Of a DNA stretch of 47,546 bases, positions 16,442-24,120 are shown piece by piece. Numbering within the stretch: the stretch's first letter is position 1; every line of letters starts with the position of its first letter. The notes beneath the pieces were generated by a model. That model searched no databases, was not told where the DNA came from, and worked only from the letters and a program-made list of their open reading frames with translations. The translations under genes were made by a program, and so were the position numbers. Source of the DNA: Candidatus Bathyarchaeota archaeon (GTDB lineage Archaea; Thermoproteota; Bathyarchaeia; 40CM-2-53-6); assembly GCA_005888755.1 (NCBI GenBank), contig VBBQ01000029.1:1-47546 (forward strand), read 5' to 3'.

Positions 16442-16597
16442 GTGGACAAGAACTTTATTGCTGACCTCCTGGTCCTACTCGTCATCCTGATAGTTGTCGT
16501 TGGAGGTTTCACGCTTCTCCACACCACAGCTATCCTCTTGGGTGGGGGACTGGCACTAGTCGTCGCTGTTGCCGCCGAGTTTGTATGGTCTCGCTGA
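16442..16597 (+). CDS. Small two-helix membrane protein (51 aa), hypothetical
   Basis: A GTG-started frame encodes 51 residues beginning (V/M)DKNFIADLLVLLVIL, with two hydrophobic segments separated by a short GG-containing turn and ending EFVWSR. Such two-helix mini-proteins are common in archaea and usually missed. Its 3' end overlaps the convergent membrane gene by 42 bases. Support is only its composition and clean hydrophobic pattern; no family is recognised and the start is uncertain. Confidence 0.35.
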   Translation: MDKNFIADLLVLLVILIVVVGGFTLLHTTAILLGGGLALVVAVAAEFVWSR

Positions 16598-17161
16598 GGT
16601 TCCAGCGATTCTCGTTGCTCTCTTTCTGGCCCGTACTCTCCGGGCCTGTCTTTCTCGTTTCTTCTTGGAAACCCTCTCTCGGCTGATGCGGGACCGTAGC
16701 GATACGAGTAGCTTTCTCACCTCTCCAGCATACGAGTCTTTGGGACCTTTGATATGTCTATCCGCGAATACCGCAAAGATGAGGCCTACCCAGGCGATCC
16801 AGAGCGGAGGTCCATAACTGCCTGATGCCAGGGAGGGCACTGAGGTCAACAGGTCGACAAGTCCGAAAGTTGTTCCAAATCCTACGAGTTCCTTTCCTAT
16901 CCTCAAATGGTGTGCATAGCACAGTACGCCGCCCAGTAGGATTGTGACTCCGCCGATCTGCACGAGTATTGCGAGGACTCCAGCTAGTACCGAGAACACA
17001 GTTAGGCCGTTGGACGAGAGGTTCTTGAATAGCGTAAGCCATGGATTGGATGCAGTGCCGGGCACGAGGTTCGATAAGACCGGCCTCGTCAAGGTGAGAA
17101 TAACACCCGCAATCATGGCAAGGGCGCTGGAGTATCTGTTGTCGATGTTTACAAATGCCAT
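16556..17161 (-). CDS. Membrane protein with basic C-terminal tail, hypothetical
   Basis: This 201-residue protein is not recognised. The first 125 residues hold four predicted membrane helices, and the last 60 or so are strongly basic (RISRERVSKKKRERQ, then RARKRATR), giving a cytoplasmic tail that could bind nucleic acid or acidic phospholipid. It begins with ATG at 17161. It is separated from the DUF309 gene by 56 bases on the same strand and might be co-transcribed with it and the aldo/keto reductase. Confidence 0.65.
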   Translation of the reverse strand: MAFVNIDNRYSSALAMIAGVILTLTRPVLSNLVPGTASNPWLTLFKNLSSNGLTVFSVLAGVLAILVQIGGVTILLGGVLCYAHHLRIGKELVGFGTTFGLVDLLTSVPSLASGSYGPPLWIAWVGLIFAVFADRHIKGPKDSYAGEVRKLLVSLRSRISRERVSKKKRERQARRVRARKRATRIAGTSARPYKLGGNSDD

Positions 17162-17217
17162 GGAAGGGTCCCCTCAGCTCAGCTTGGATTCTTCCGCTAA
17201 AAGGGTAGAGATACCCT

Positions 17218-17832
17218 TCACGAGGACTGTGGGCTGTATTTCGTTCTGACCCATTCGATCTGAAGCAGCTTAGGCGTATTGTCTTTCAAGATCTGCTCAA
17301 TGGCTGCTCTCAGTCGTTTCGTGTCTAGACCCTTGAAATTGTCAATCGTGCCTAGCTTTGTCATGGCCCTTCCGAGGATTGAGATGCAAACGGCTTTTTC
17401 ATTTTTTTGGTAGTGAACGAGCGCTGCAGCGGTCAGGATCAGGCCTTGAATGGTGTCTCTTTCAACGCCTTTTGCAGGGTGCCAGATCTCCTCCAGGAGC
17501 TCGTGCGCCTCCCAGAATCTCTCCTGATTGAACAGATCGATTCCTTCTTGCAACGCTTCCTGTTCCCCTCGCGCTGAAGCACGGGGTTCAGTGGATCTGA
17601 GCGTTAGCACTTTTGAGATCTCTGCTTCGAGGAGATTCTTGGATTTGTTGAGATCGTCTTTCTCAGCGAAGAGGTCGAACTCGATCGCACTCGTGCTTAT
17701 TCTGAGGTTTCCAATTTTCTCTGCAGAGCCCAGCAATTCTCGAACCTTCGCCTGTATCATCTTGACGTCTTTCGGTGTGTACCCTTGGTTGTTGGCTAGC
17801 CTCGCAAGATATCTTATCATTCTCGACCGCAC
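17218..17832 (-). CDS. DUF309 domain protein
   Basis: This 204-residue protein carries the DUF309 helical domain in its middle and C-terminal part: GIDLFNQERFWEAHELLEEIW, read as FNxxxFWEAHExLExxW, followed by GLILTAAALVHYQKN. The conserved Glu/His of WEAHE and the Trp are present. The N-terminal 90 residues are helical and not recognised. The function of DUF309 is unknown; the motif looks like an active or metal site. It starts eight bases after the aldo/keto reductase stop, so the two are probably one transcript. Confidence 0.8.
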   Translation of the reverse strand: MRSRMIRYLARLANNQGYTPKDVKMIQAKVRELLGSAEKIGNLRISTSAIEFDLFAEKDDLNKSKNLLEAEISKVLTLRSTEPRASARGEQEALQEGIDLFNQERFWEAHELLEEIWHPAKGVERDTIQGLILTAAALVHYQKNEKAVCISILGRAMTKLGTIDNFKGLDTKRLRAAIEQILKDNTPKLLQIEWVRTKYSPQSS

Positions 17833-17840
17833 TTTTGATA

Positions 17841-18785
17841 CTACGCGAATCCCTGATCGCGGAGAAATTTGATTCGAAGGAGCTCTTCACCTGTCAATGA
17901 AGGCGCTTCAGAAGAAGCAAGGTTTTCACCCACCTGCTCAGGAGTCTTTGCACCTGGAATTACTGTCGATATGTCCTTGTGGTCTAGGATGAATCTCAGT
18001 GCTGCCTGTGCAAGGGTCCGATTATTCGATTCCAAGAACCTCAAGCTATCAGTTGCCATTGTCAGTTGCGAGATGTAATCAGGGGGGAAATTGTGTCGGA
18101 TATCACCATCAGGGAAGGTGGTTTCCGTCTTCAGTTTGCCTGCAAGGAACCCGTTCGCGAGAGGCTCTCGGGCGATGATTCCGACATTGATCTTGGTTGC
18201 CTCTCGAAAGAGCAGGTTCTTGGCTTCCTGTCGTAGGATATTGAAGACTGCCTGAACAGCGCCTATCTCGGCGTTCTTCATCGCGAGCAAGCCTTCTTGG
18301 GGATCGTGGATCGATATGCCGTAGTGTCGGATCTTTCCGGAGGCCTTGAGTTTTTCCAGTGTCTTGAAGATCCTTCCGTCCTTGACGAGTTGGATTGGAG
18401 GATTGTGGAGCTGGTAAAGGTCAATGTAGTCGGAGCTTAATCTCTCACAGCTCTTCCCTAACGCAAACTCGAGATAGTCAGGAGTGAAATTCATTCGAGG
18501 GGTTCCATGGTAAAAGTCGCCACCTACCTTCGTGGCTATGATAACTTCTGATCGGTGCCCCTTGATGGCCTGTCCAATCATCTCCTCGCTGTGTCCATGG
18601 CCGTAGACGTCGGCTGTATCGAAGAAGTTGCATCCCAGCTCTAGCGCCCTTCCCAAAGCAGCGAGGGACTGTTTGTCGTCTGTGGAACCATAGCTATTTC
18701 CATGAGCGTTCCCGCCTATAGCCCAAGCGCCGAAGCCTACCTCGCTTACCTTGAGTCCTGTCTTACCTAGAACTCGGTACTTCAT
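17841..18785 (-). CDS. Aldo/keto reductase
   Basis: This 314-residue NADPH-dependent aldo/keto reductase of the YajO/Tas-type group has a complete catalytic tetrad: Asp and Tyr in FFDTADVYGHGHSE, Lys in VIIATKVGG, and His in LYQLHNPP. The C-terminal cofactor region reads STVIPGAKTPEQVGENL. The substrate is unknown; this subgroup reduces sugars and small aldehydes. It is the first gene of a leftward unit with DUF309. The 361-base region upstream contains T-rich tandem repeats. Confidence 0.92.
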   Translation of the reverse strand: MKYRVLGKTGLKVSEVGFGAWAIGGNAHGNSYGSTDDKQSLAALGRALELGCNFFDTADVYGHGHSEEMIGQAIKGHRSEVIIATKVGGDFYHGTPRMNFTPDYLEFALGKSCERLSSDYIDLYQLHNPPIQLVKDGRIFKTLEKLKASGKIRHYGISIHDPQEGLLAMKNAEIGAVQAVFNILRQEAKNLLFREATKINVGIIAREPLANGFLAGKLKTETTFPDGDIRHNFPPDYISQLTMATDSLRFLESNNRTLAQAALRFILDHKDISTVIPGAKTPEQVGENLASSEAPSLTGEELLRIKFLRDQGFA

Positions 18786-18882
18786 TCGAGTTTTCCAAGA
18801 GTGGCCGGGTAGGAGTCGATAGATTAACCTTGAATGCGTAACAATCCAGTCGACAGAACTCGCCCAAGCAGATCTTTTTTCT

Positions 18883-18942
18883 GTAACTATTTTTTTCCGT
18901 AACTTTTCTTTTCGCGTAACTATTCTTTTTACCTAACTAATC
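18883..18942. repeat. T-rich short tandem repeat, four copies at 16-17 base period
   Basis: Copies of a (G/C)TAACT(A/T)TTYTTTT-like unit begin at 18883, 18899, 18916 and 18933, so the period is 16, 17 and 17 bases, about one and a half helical turns. The repeat lies 98 bases upstream of the aldo/keto reductase and about 200 bases upstream of the small membrane protein. Read on the minus strand it is an A-rich AGTTACG-type array. It could be a multi-site operator or a T-tract transcription stop. Confidence 0.55.
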
Positions 18943-19139
18943 TAGGACCCCCCGGGGTGGTCGATTTTCCCGCGCCCCGCCCTTCGTGAAACAGCCGTTT
19001 CCGGCGTTGGGAGAGCCTTTGGAGGCGGGCGATGGACGCTTTGCAGAATCTTTGCTGTGATTGTGCATCTGGGTGCGTCTTGCACTAGGTCGGGGGTTAC
19101 AGTTCGTTGATAGTCTACAAGCGGGGGTTACCTGTCAGG
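18943..19139. other. GC-rich, hairpin-prone intergenic segment, no gene seen
   Basis: With the preceding repeat this fills the 361-base gap between divergent genes. It contains a GACC...GGTC dyad around the ACCCCCCGGGGT core (about 18946-18962), then AAC(A)GCCG-TTTC-CGGCGTT, a near-perfect stem of seven pairs with a four-base loop (about 18990-19009), and further short GC stems. No open frame of note is present. It may specify a structured RNA or a long leader, but I recognise no known RNA family. Confidence 0.3.
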
Positions 19140-19146
19140 ATGGACA

Positions 19147-19500
19147 TTGGCAGTAAATACGTCGCCAAAGCCAACAGCAGCCTTCGCGCTGTCAGCGCTC
19201 GCAGGGATAATTACCCTGATCAGTGCCTTCATTGCCACCACAGTTAGCTCCTTGCTGATACCAGGAATCGACTCGTCAATGATCCTGGTATGGGGTAGCA
19301 TTGCAGGCATACTGACACTCGTCGGTTCTTGGCTGCTGTACAACAACGCGGCTCAGAGGAAAATAGGATCAATACTCGTGCTCGTCTTCTCTGTAATCTC
19401 ACTGAACTTTGTCGGATTGATCCTAGGCCTCATTGGAGGATTCCTCGGGTACACCTTCAAGGGTGCATCCGTAACAACCTCCAATACCTCAGGCCGTTAG
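19147..19500 (+). CDS. Small membrane protein (117 aa), hypothetical
   Basis: This 117-residue protein has three or four hydrophobic segments rich in Ala, Ile, Leu and Gly and a short Ser/Thr-rich tail. The third and fourth segments (IGSILVLVFSVISL and FVGLILGLIGGFLGYTF) resemble small DUF4064/DUF6114-type archaeal membrane proteins, without a firm match. The start is a TTG; an ATG seven bases upstream is out of frame. A strong hairpin follows the stop codon. Function unknown. Confidence 0.6.
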   Translation: MAVNTSPKPTAAFALSALAGIITLISAFIATTVSSLLIPGIDSSMILVWGSIAGILTLVGSWLLYNNAAQRKIGSILVLVFSVISLNFVGLILGLIGGFLGYTFKGASVTTSNTSGR

Positions 19501-19506
19501 TTTCAA

Positions 19507-19540
19507 TCCGCCCTAGGCAAAGGGCGGACCTCCTTTCTTT
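19507..19540 (+). terminator. Hairpin followed by pyrimidine tract
   Basis: TCCGCCCT at 19507-19514 pairs perfectly with AGGGCGGA at 19521-19528 across a six-base loop, and a pyrimidine-rich run (cctcctttcttt) follows. It begins a few bases after the stop of the small membrane protein, so it probably marks that transcript's 3' end. Archaeal termination relies mainly on the T-tract, so the hairpin may instead protect the RNA end. Confidence 0.5.
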
Positions 19541-19580
19541 GTCTACAAAAATACAGCCGTAGGCGAGGGACGATTCTATA

Positions 19581-19591
19581 ATCCTTAAATC
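19581..19591 (+). promoter_or_regulatory. TATA-like promoter element of the LarA-family gene
   Basis: The sequence atccttaaatc is centred about 32 bases before the TTG start at 19619. With normal archaeal spacing, transcription would start only a few bases ahead of the start codon, so the mRNA would be nearly leaderless. This supports the TTG as the real start. Confidence 0.4.
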
Positions 19592-19618
19592 GGCTACACA
19601 CAGGGTTCAACCGTAGCC

Positions 19619-20923
19619 TTGACCAGCACGGTCAGCCTCTCGGTTCTAGACCAGTTCGGCGGCAGCAAACTACTATCCCCCGAGAAGATCCGATGGATAA
19701 GACCAACGCCCCTGCCCACGAAACCTGTCGACCTCGCCTTCCGCGAGGCACTTGCCACCCCAATAGGGGCGAAGCCCTTCGAGAAGGAAAAGTGCTGGAG
19801 CCCCGCGATTATCTTCTCTGACTTTACACGGAAACACTCACCCTTCATCTCGCAACTCGTCAACCTAATAGAGCCGAAAACAGATGATATCAAAATCATC
19901 TGCGCCGGTGGAACACACGTTCCATCCGAGCCGGACTTCATCAAGAAAGTCGTCGGGGAAGACATCTACAAACGCTACCAGAAAAACATCAGAATAAGCT
20001 CTGTGAAGAACCCCGCGAGCAAGTACGAGTGGATTGGGGTTACCAGTAGAGGCACGCCTGTCGAGCTGAACAAGGAGCTATTCGACAGAGATCTTCTGAT
20101 CTCAACCCTCAACGTTCAGCCACACTACTTTGCCGGTTACGAGGGAGGAGCCAAAGCTCTTCTTCCCGGTTGCTCAGGTCTCAAGACAATAACCACCAAT
20201 CATGGATATGTGATAGGAAACCCAAACTGCAAAGAGCTCGCAATCAAAGGCAACCCGACCAGGGAGGACATGAACGAGGTGCCGAATGTTCTACGCGAAT
20301 CCATGAAGATAGAGCATCGTATCATGGATTTCGTCCTCAACCAGGACGGAACGCTGGTCAAAGCGGCTTATGGAGACCCCAACCTTGCACACCAGCAACT
20401 TGCCGAGAACTATTCCCGAAGAGTCCACTCCGTCACCTCGCGCCCTTCCGCGCTGGTAGTCACGGCTGCAGACGGACCCACCGGAACGAACCTGTACCAG
20501 GCCCTCAAAGCCGCAACCTTCGGTGCGGGACTCGTGATCCCCTCGCACCACCCCAAGTCCACGGTGTTGTTACTCGCCTCGCTCGAAACAGGGGTAGGAG
20601 GAGACGCTTTCAAGGCCGAGATGGAAACGTATGGCAAGATGGACCCCGACAAGGTTATCGAGGACTTGAAGAAGAGAGCCAAGCTTGGAAAGGTTACGGA
20701 GGCTTCGCAAAAACCCAATCGCTTCTCGTTAGACGACAAGAAGACAGATTTCATTGTAGTCTCACCCAAGGCGCCTGTAGCTGTTGAAGAATTCTTGGAC
20801 AAGACAAGGATCAAGTTCTTCAGATCCATCGACGATGCGCTGAGAACTCTTGACCAGAAGTTGTACGAGAAGGATGTCGCCGTGATTCCCTACGGCTCAT
20901 CCACCGTTCCCCTGGTTGTATAG
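19619..20923 (+). CDS. LarA-family (DUF2088) nickel-pincer racemase/epimerase
   Basis: This 434-residue protein belongs to the lactate racemase LarA family, whose members interconvert 2-hydroxyacid stereoisomers with a covalent nickel-pincer nucleotide (NPN) cofactor. Visible family residues are SDFTRKH, GGTH (His100, proton shuttle), QPHYFAGYEGGAK (His169, and Lys179, which would bind the NPN thioamide) and LLPGCSG. Both catalytic His are kept, so it should be active on lactate, malate or a related hydroxyacid. The larB, larC and larE cofactor genes are not in the window. The Ni dependence links it to the NikR/permease module 16 kb away. Confidence 0.82.
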   Translation: MTSTVSLSVLDQFGGSKLLSPEKIRWIRPTPLPTKPVDLAFREALATPIGAKPFEKEKCWSPAIIFSDFTRKHSPFISQLVNLIEPKTDDIKIICAGGTHVPSEPDFIKKVVGEDIYKRYQKNIRISSVKNPASKYEWIGVTSRGTPVELNKELFDRDLLISTLNVQPHYFAGYEGGAKALLPGCSGLKTITTNHGYVIGNPNCKELAIKGNPTREDMNEVPNVLRESMKIEHRIMDFVLNQDGTLVKAAYGDPNLAHQQLAENYSRRVHSVTSRPSALVVTAADGPTGTNLYQALKAATFGAGLVIPSHHPKSTVLLLASLETGVGGDAFKAEMETYGKMDPDKVIEDLKKRAKLGKVTEASQKPNRFSLDDKKTDFIVVSPKAPVAVEEFLDKTRIKFFRSIDDALRTLDQKLYEKDVAVIPYGSSTVPLVV

Positions 20924-20989
20924 AAAGCATTCCAGGCTCACGCACCTGTCTGACTAGCTTAACCACAACCGGACTGATTCGGTCCCTCC

Positions 20990-21424
20990 ATGATCTATGC
21001 TCAACTCGGAACAGGAAAGTATGTCATTAGGCTCGAATCCGGGGACGACATCCTCCAGTCCCTGCGACAATTCGCAACAGCCAAGAGACTGAGCGCCGGC
21101 CTTCTCGAAGGCATCGGCTCTCTGAGTAAGGTGAAACTCGGCCACTATGACTTCAAGACGAGAAAATACAGTTACGAGACATTCGAGGATGATCTCGAAA
21201 TCCTAAACCTCTCTGGTAACATCGCCAGCATGAACCGCCAGCCCATCCCCCATGCACACGTAACCCTTGGTCGCAGAGATTTTTCCGTAATCGGAGGTCA
21301 CTTGGACGAAGGATCATCAGCCAACATGGTAGAGATCGGAATATTGAAACTACCGGGAAAGCTGGTCAAAGCCAAGGATGACGAGATAGGGTTGAATGTG
21401 CTACAGTTAGCACGAAGAATATAG
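20990..21424 (+). CDS. PPC-domain (DUF296) protein
   Basis: This 144-residue protein matches the PPC/PCC domain seen in plant AT-hook proteins and as stand-alone bacterial and archaeal proteins. The core is LEGIGSLSKVKLGHYD, LSGNIASMNRQP, then PHAHVTLG and VIGGHL; the three His (PHAH and GGHL) form a probable metal or ligand site in the trimer. No AT-hook is present, so DNA binding is not implied; these proteins probably act in a small-molecule process. A TATA-like gcttaacc lies about 33 bases before the ATG. Confidence 0.82.
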   Translation: MIYAQLGTGKYVIRLESGDDILQSLRQFATAKRLSAGLLEGIGSLSKVKLGHYDFKTRKYSYETFEDDLEILNLSGNIASMNRQPIPHAHVTLGRRDFSVIGGHLDEGSSANMVEIGILKLPGKLVKAKDDEIGLNVLQLARRI

Positions 21425-21547
21425 CCGGACGAATCGTTCACTCTTTCCCCTGTCCGGATCCGAACAGTTTCCTTCATAATCGTACCGGGAGGACCACTCA
21501 GCCTATTACACGCTCAACATAGGCCCCGAACAAAGACAGGTGCCTCT

Positions 21548-22693
21548 TTGCCGCGTAAGGTCGGGCTGCGAATGGTTCTGTACCTCTACGTGGCCGTTTT
21601 TCTCACAAGGATAGGATTTGGATCAATAACCATCCTCTTCCCACTCTATCTCCAGGCTCCGAGCTACATAATTGGCGTCATACTGGCACTCTACCCAATG
21701 TCTGAGGCAGGCTCGGCCTTACCAATCGGCCGCCTCGCAGACCGGTTCAGCCGCAAGAGACTCCACATCATCGGAATGATAATGATCACGATTCTTACAG
21801 CAGCAATCGGTTTTACCAGAAACCTGCTAAACGTCTCCATCCTCCACGCATTGATGGGGATCTCGGCAGCAACAGCAGCAGTAACGTCGCTGACGCTCCT
21901 AGGAGATGCGACGAAGCTTACCAATCGTGGGAAGAGCATGGGAGGATTTGACCTCGCAAACCTGGGAGGATACGGGCTAGGTTTCGGAGTCGGCGGACTC
22001 CTAGTCAACGTTTTCGCGGATAGGTTGTCTTATGCGTTCTGGGCGACTGCAGGGGTCTTCCTCTTCGCTGGAATAATGGCGGCGAAGTTTCTCGTGGAGC
22101 CGGTGAGAGTCTGGGAACTCAAGCAGCCCAAGATACGACAAAGAAGAATAGGCAGCAAGATTCGTCCGATAATCCCTGTCTGGATCGCTCAAACCATAAT
22201 CTTGGGAATGTACTTTCTTCTGCCAAAGGCTTTCAGAGATTCCAACCTGGCTCTTACCCGCGAGATTCTGATCTTCCTGGGAGTTCTCGGGGGCCTCTTT
22301 GCCCTCGGGGCCATTGTATTCGGCCACATATCTGACAAGGTTGGGCGGACAAGGATAATGATCGTTGGTGCATTTGGAGAGCTTGGCTTCTTGATTGTTT
22401 TCGGGTGGTCGTTCCCTGGTTTCGTTAGGTACGAGCTATTCCTCTGGCCGATGTTCTTCTTGGCATCCGCGGTCGCCCCAGCAATTCTCGCGTACGTCGG
22501 CGACATTTCTGGCAAAGCCAAGAGAGGCTCGGCGAACGCTCTGTACAGCATTATTCTGAGCATCGGTCTTGCAATCGGGAACATCATCGGCGGTTTTGTT
22601 GCTGACCTGGGAATACAATGGATCTTCTACGCGGGAGCAGGAATACTCTTTCCTTCAATACTGGTGACGTCAACGCTCCTTCGGCGACGTTAG
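21548..22693 (+). CDS. MFS transporter
   Basis: This 381-residue carrier has about 11-12 membrane helices. The MFS loop-2/3 motif appears as GRLADRFSRKRL in the N-half and its repeat as GHISDKVGRTRI in the C-half. The ligand is unknown. The gene starts with TTG at 21548 and lies 57 bases ahead of a LigB-like dioxygenase, so it could import an aromatic acid used by that enzyme. Drug or metabolite efflux is equally possible. Confidence 0.88.
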   Translation: MPRKVGLRMVLYLYVAVFLTRIGFGSITILFPLYLQAPSYIIGVILALYPMSEAGSALPIGRLADRFSRKRLHIIGMIMITILTAAIGFTRNLLNVSILHALMGISAATAAVTSLTLLGDATKLTNRGKSMGGFDLANLGGYGLGFGVGGLLVNVFADRLSYAFWATAGVFLFAGIMAAKFLVEPVRVWELKQPKIRQRRIGSKIRPIIPVWIAQTIILGMYFLLPKAFRDSNLALTREILIFLGVLGGLFALGAIVFGHISDKVGRTRIMIVGAFGELGFLIVFGWSFPGFVRYELFLWPMFFLASAVAPAILAYVGDISGKAKRGSANALYSIILSIGLAIGNIIGGFVADLGIQWIFYAGAGILFPSILVTSTLLRRR

Positions 22694-22750
22694 TAGGCAA
22701 CCGTAAGAATCTTCTAGAAGGTAGCTTAAGGCGCTACACTGGCCAAAGAA

Positions 22751-23581
22751 ATGCCTCTAGAATATGCCTGCATAGTCCCGCATGGGGGCGACATCATACC
22801 GCAGCTGGCGGTTCGGAGAACTGAGCACCTATTCGAGAAGACGAGAGAGTCCGTACGCAAGATTGCGAGAGACATTCGAGAAGTGCGGCCCTACACGATC
22901 ATCATCGCAACTCCGCATAACCTGAGGCTTCAAAACAGCATCGCGATCGTGACGGCTGAGAACTCTACCGGCCAGCTGAAGGGCTCTGGGGGAAGAAAGG
23001 TCAGCCTGAGTCTAAGATGCGATCGAAAGTTCGCTCAAGACCTCCTCGAAGAGTCAACGCGAAAGAGCATGCCGGTTGTCGGCGCCAATTACGGGACTTC
23101 TGAAGGGCCGGCGTCAGATATGCCAATGGACTGGGGAACTCTTGTTCCAATGTGGTTTGTTGCGAAGGAAGAACGGGTCAAGGCGAGAACAGTCATAGTC
23201 ACGCCGTCTAGAGAGATTCCGCTCAGCCAAAATATCGCATTTGGGATGGCGATTGCGGAGATTGCTGAGAAGAGTAAGAAGCGCATCGTGTTCATTGCAA
23301 GTGCCGATCAGGCTCACGCGCACAGGAAGTCGGGCCCTTATGGGTATCATCGCAGCGCTGTGAAGTATGACGAGTTCGTCTCACTGGCAATTCAGGAGAA
23401 TCGCATCGAATCCATTTTTCGGCTAAGCAAACGATTTGTCGGGGAGGCGAAGCCGGACAGCCTCTGGCAGATGGCTATGCTAGCCGGCATAACAAAAGTC
23501 GTTGGGATGCGAGGCAATCTGCTATCGTATGCCGTCCCCACCTATTATGGGATGATCTGTGCAAGTTTCGTTCGAGCTTGA
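22751..23581 (+). CDS. LigB-like class III extradiol dioxygenase
   Basis: This 276-residue protein has the fold pattern of the catalytic LigB/DODA subunit: VPHGGDIIP near residue 9 and ATPHNLR near 54 supply metal His residues, and GTLVPMWF and SADQAHAH are the later conserved loops holding the Glu/His set. The family uses Fe(II) and O2 to open catechols or protocatechuate next to the hydroxyls. Some archaeal relatives (MEMO-like) are not dioxygenases, so activity is not certain. The preceding MFS gene may supply its substrate. It ends 23 bases before the convergent DUF359 gene. Confidence 0.75.
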   Translation: MPLEYACIVPHGGDIIPQLAVRRTEHLFEKTRESVRKIARDIREVRPYTIIIATPHNLRLQNSIAIVTAENSTGQLKGSGGRKVSLSLRCDRKFAQDLLEESTRKSMPVVGANYGTSEGPASDMPMDWGTLVPMWFVAKEERVKARTVIVTPSREIPLSQNIAFGMAIAEIAEKSKKRIVFIASADQAHAHRKSGPYGYHRSAVKYDEFVSLAIQENRIESIFRLSKRFVGEAKPDSLWQMAMLAGITKVVGMRGNLLSYAVPTYYGMICASFVRA

Positions 23582-23604
23582 ACTTCGATCTCGGCGTTAT
23601 GCTC

Positions 23605-24120
23605 CTACTCTTTGGTCATTCGGTTCATGATTTTTCTAACGTCACTTTTCGTCTGAGGTGACACGGTTACCACGACAAGCCCCTCTGAAGGCTGTCCATA
23701 GACGACAAGAGCATTGTCAGGCGATTCGAGAACGGCCGGTATCGCCAGCAAGTCCTCTTCCCCATCCACGAAGATCACTGCTTCTCGGTCTTTCAGGGCC
23801 TCCCTGATCGTGTCCCACGCTTCACTTGTTATGACTCCCGCCGGGTTTTTCACTCTGTAGGTCCGCTCTGCTTTGATCTCGACTGGGCTGATCCTTTTCC
23901 TAAGGGTCATCTGGTCGACTATTCTCAGGCCGACTTGGATTCCGGCTGCAAGGGTCTCTCGGGAAACCACATCTCCAACGGTCGTGACCTTGGAGGGCTT
24001 GCTCTGCTGAACAATCACTTTCAGCTTTGGCATTGTTTCTGTTGGTGTGCCTGGGAATAGTTGTCCGAGAGGCGTCTTTAGTCGGACGAGGTCGGATGGA
24101 GCCGGTCGGAAGCTCGTCAA
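23605..24120 (-). CDS. GTP-dependent dephospho-CoA kinase (DUF359)
   Basis: This archaeal enzyme phosphorylates dephospho-CoA with GTP in the last step of CoA synthesis and is unrelated to bacterial CoaE. Family motifs are all present: PSKVTTVGDVVS (about 42-53), LRIVDQMTLRKR, KNPAGVIT, VDGEEDLLAIPAVL (118-131) and VVYGQPSEGLVVV. At 171 residues it has normal length. It overlaps the end of the GAPDH gene by four bases and is probably translated from the same message, an unusual pairing of CoA synthesis with glycolysis or gluconeogenesis. Confidence 0.93.
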   Translation of the reverse strand: MTSFRPAPSDLVRLKTPLGQLFPGTPTETMPKLKVIVQQSKPSKVTTVGDVVSRETLAAGIQVGLRIVDQMTLRKRISPVEIKAERTYRVKNPAGVITSEAWDTIREALKDREAVIFVDGEEDLLAIPAVLESPDNALVVYGQPSEGLVVVTVSPQTKSDVRKIMNRMTKE

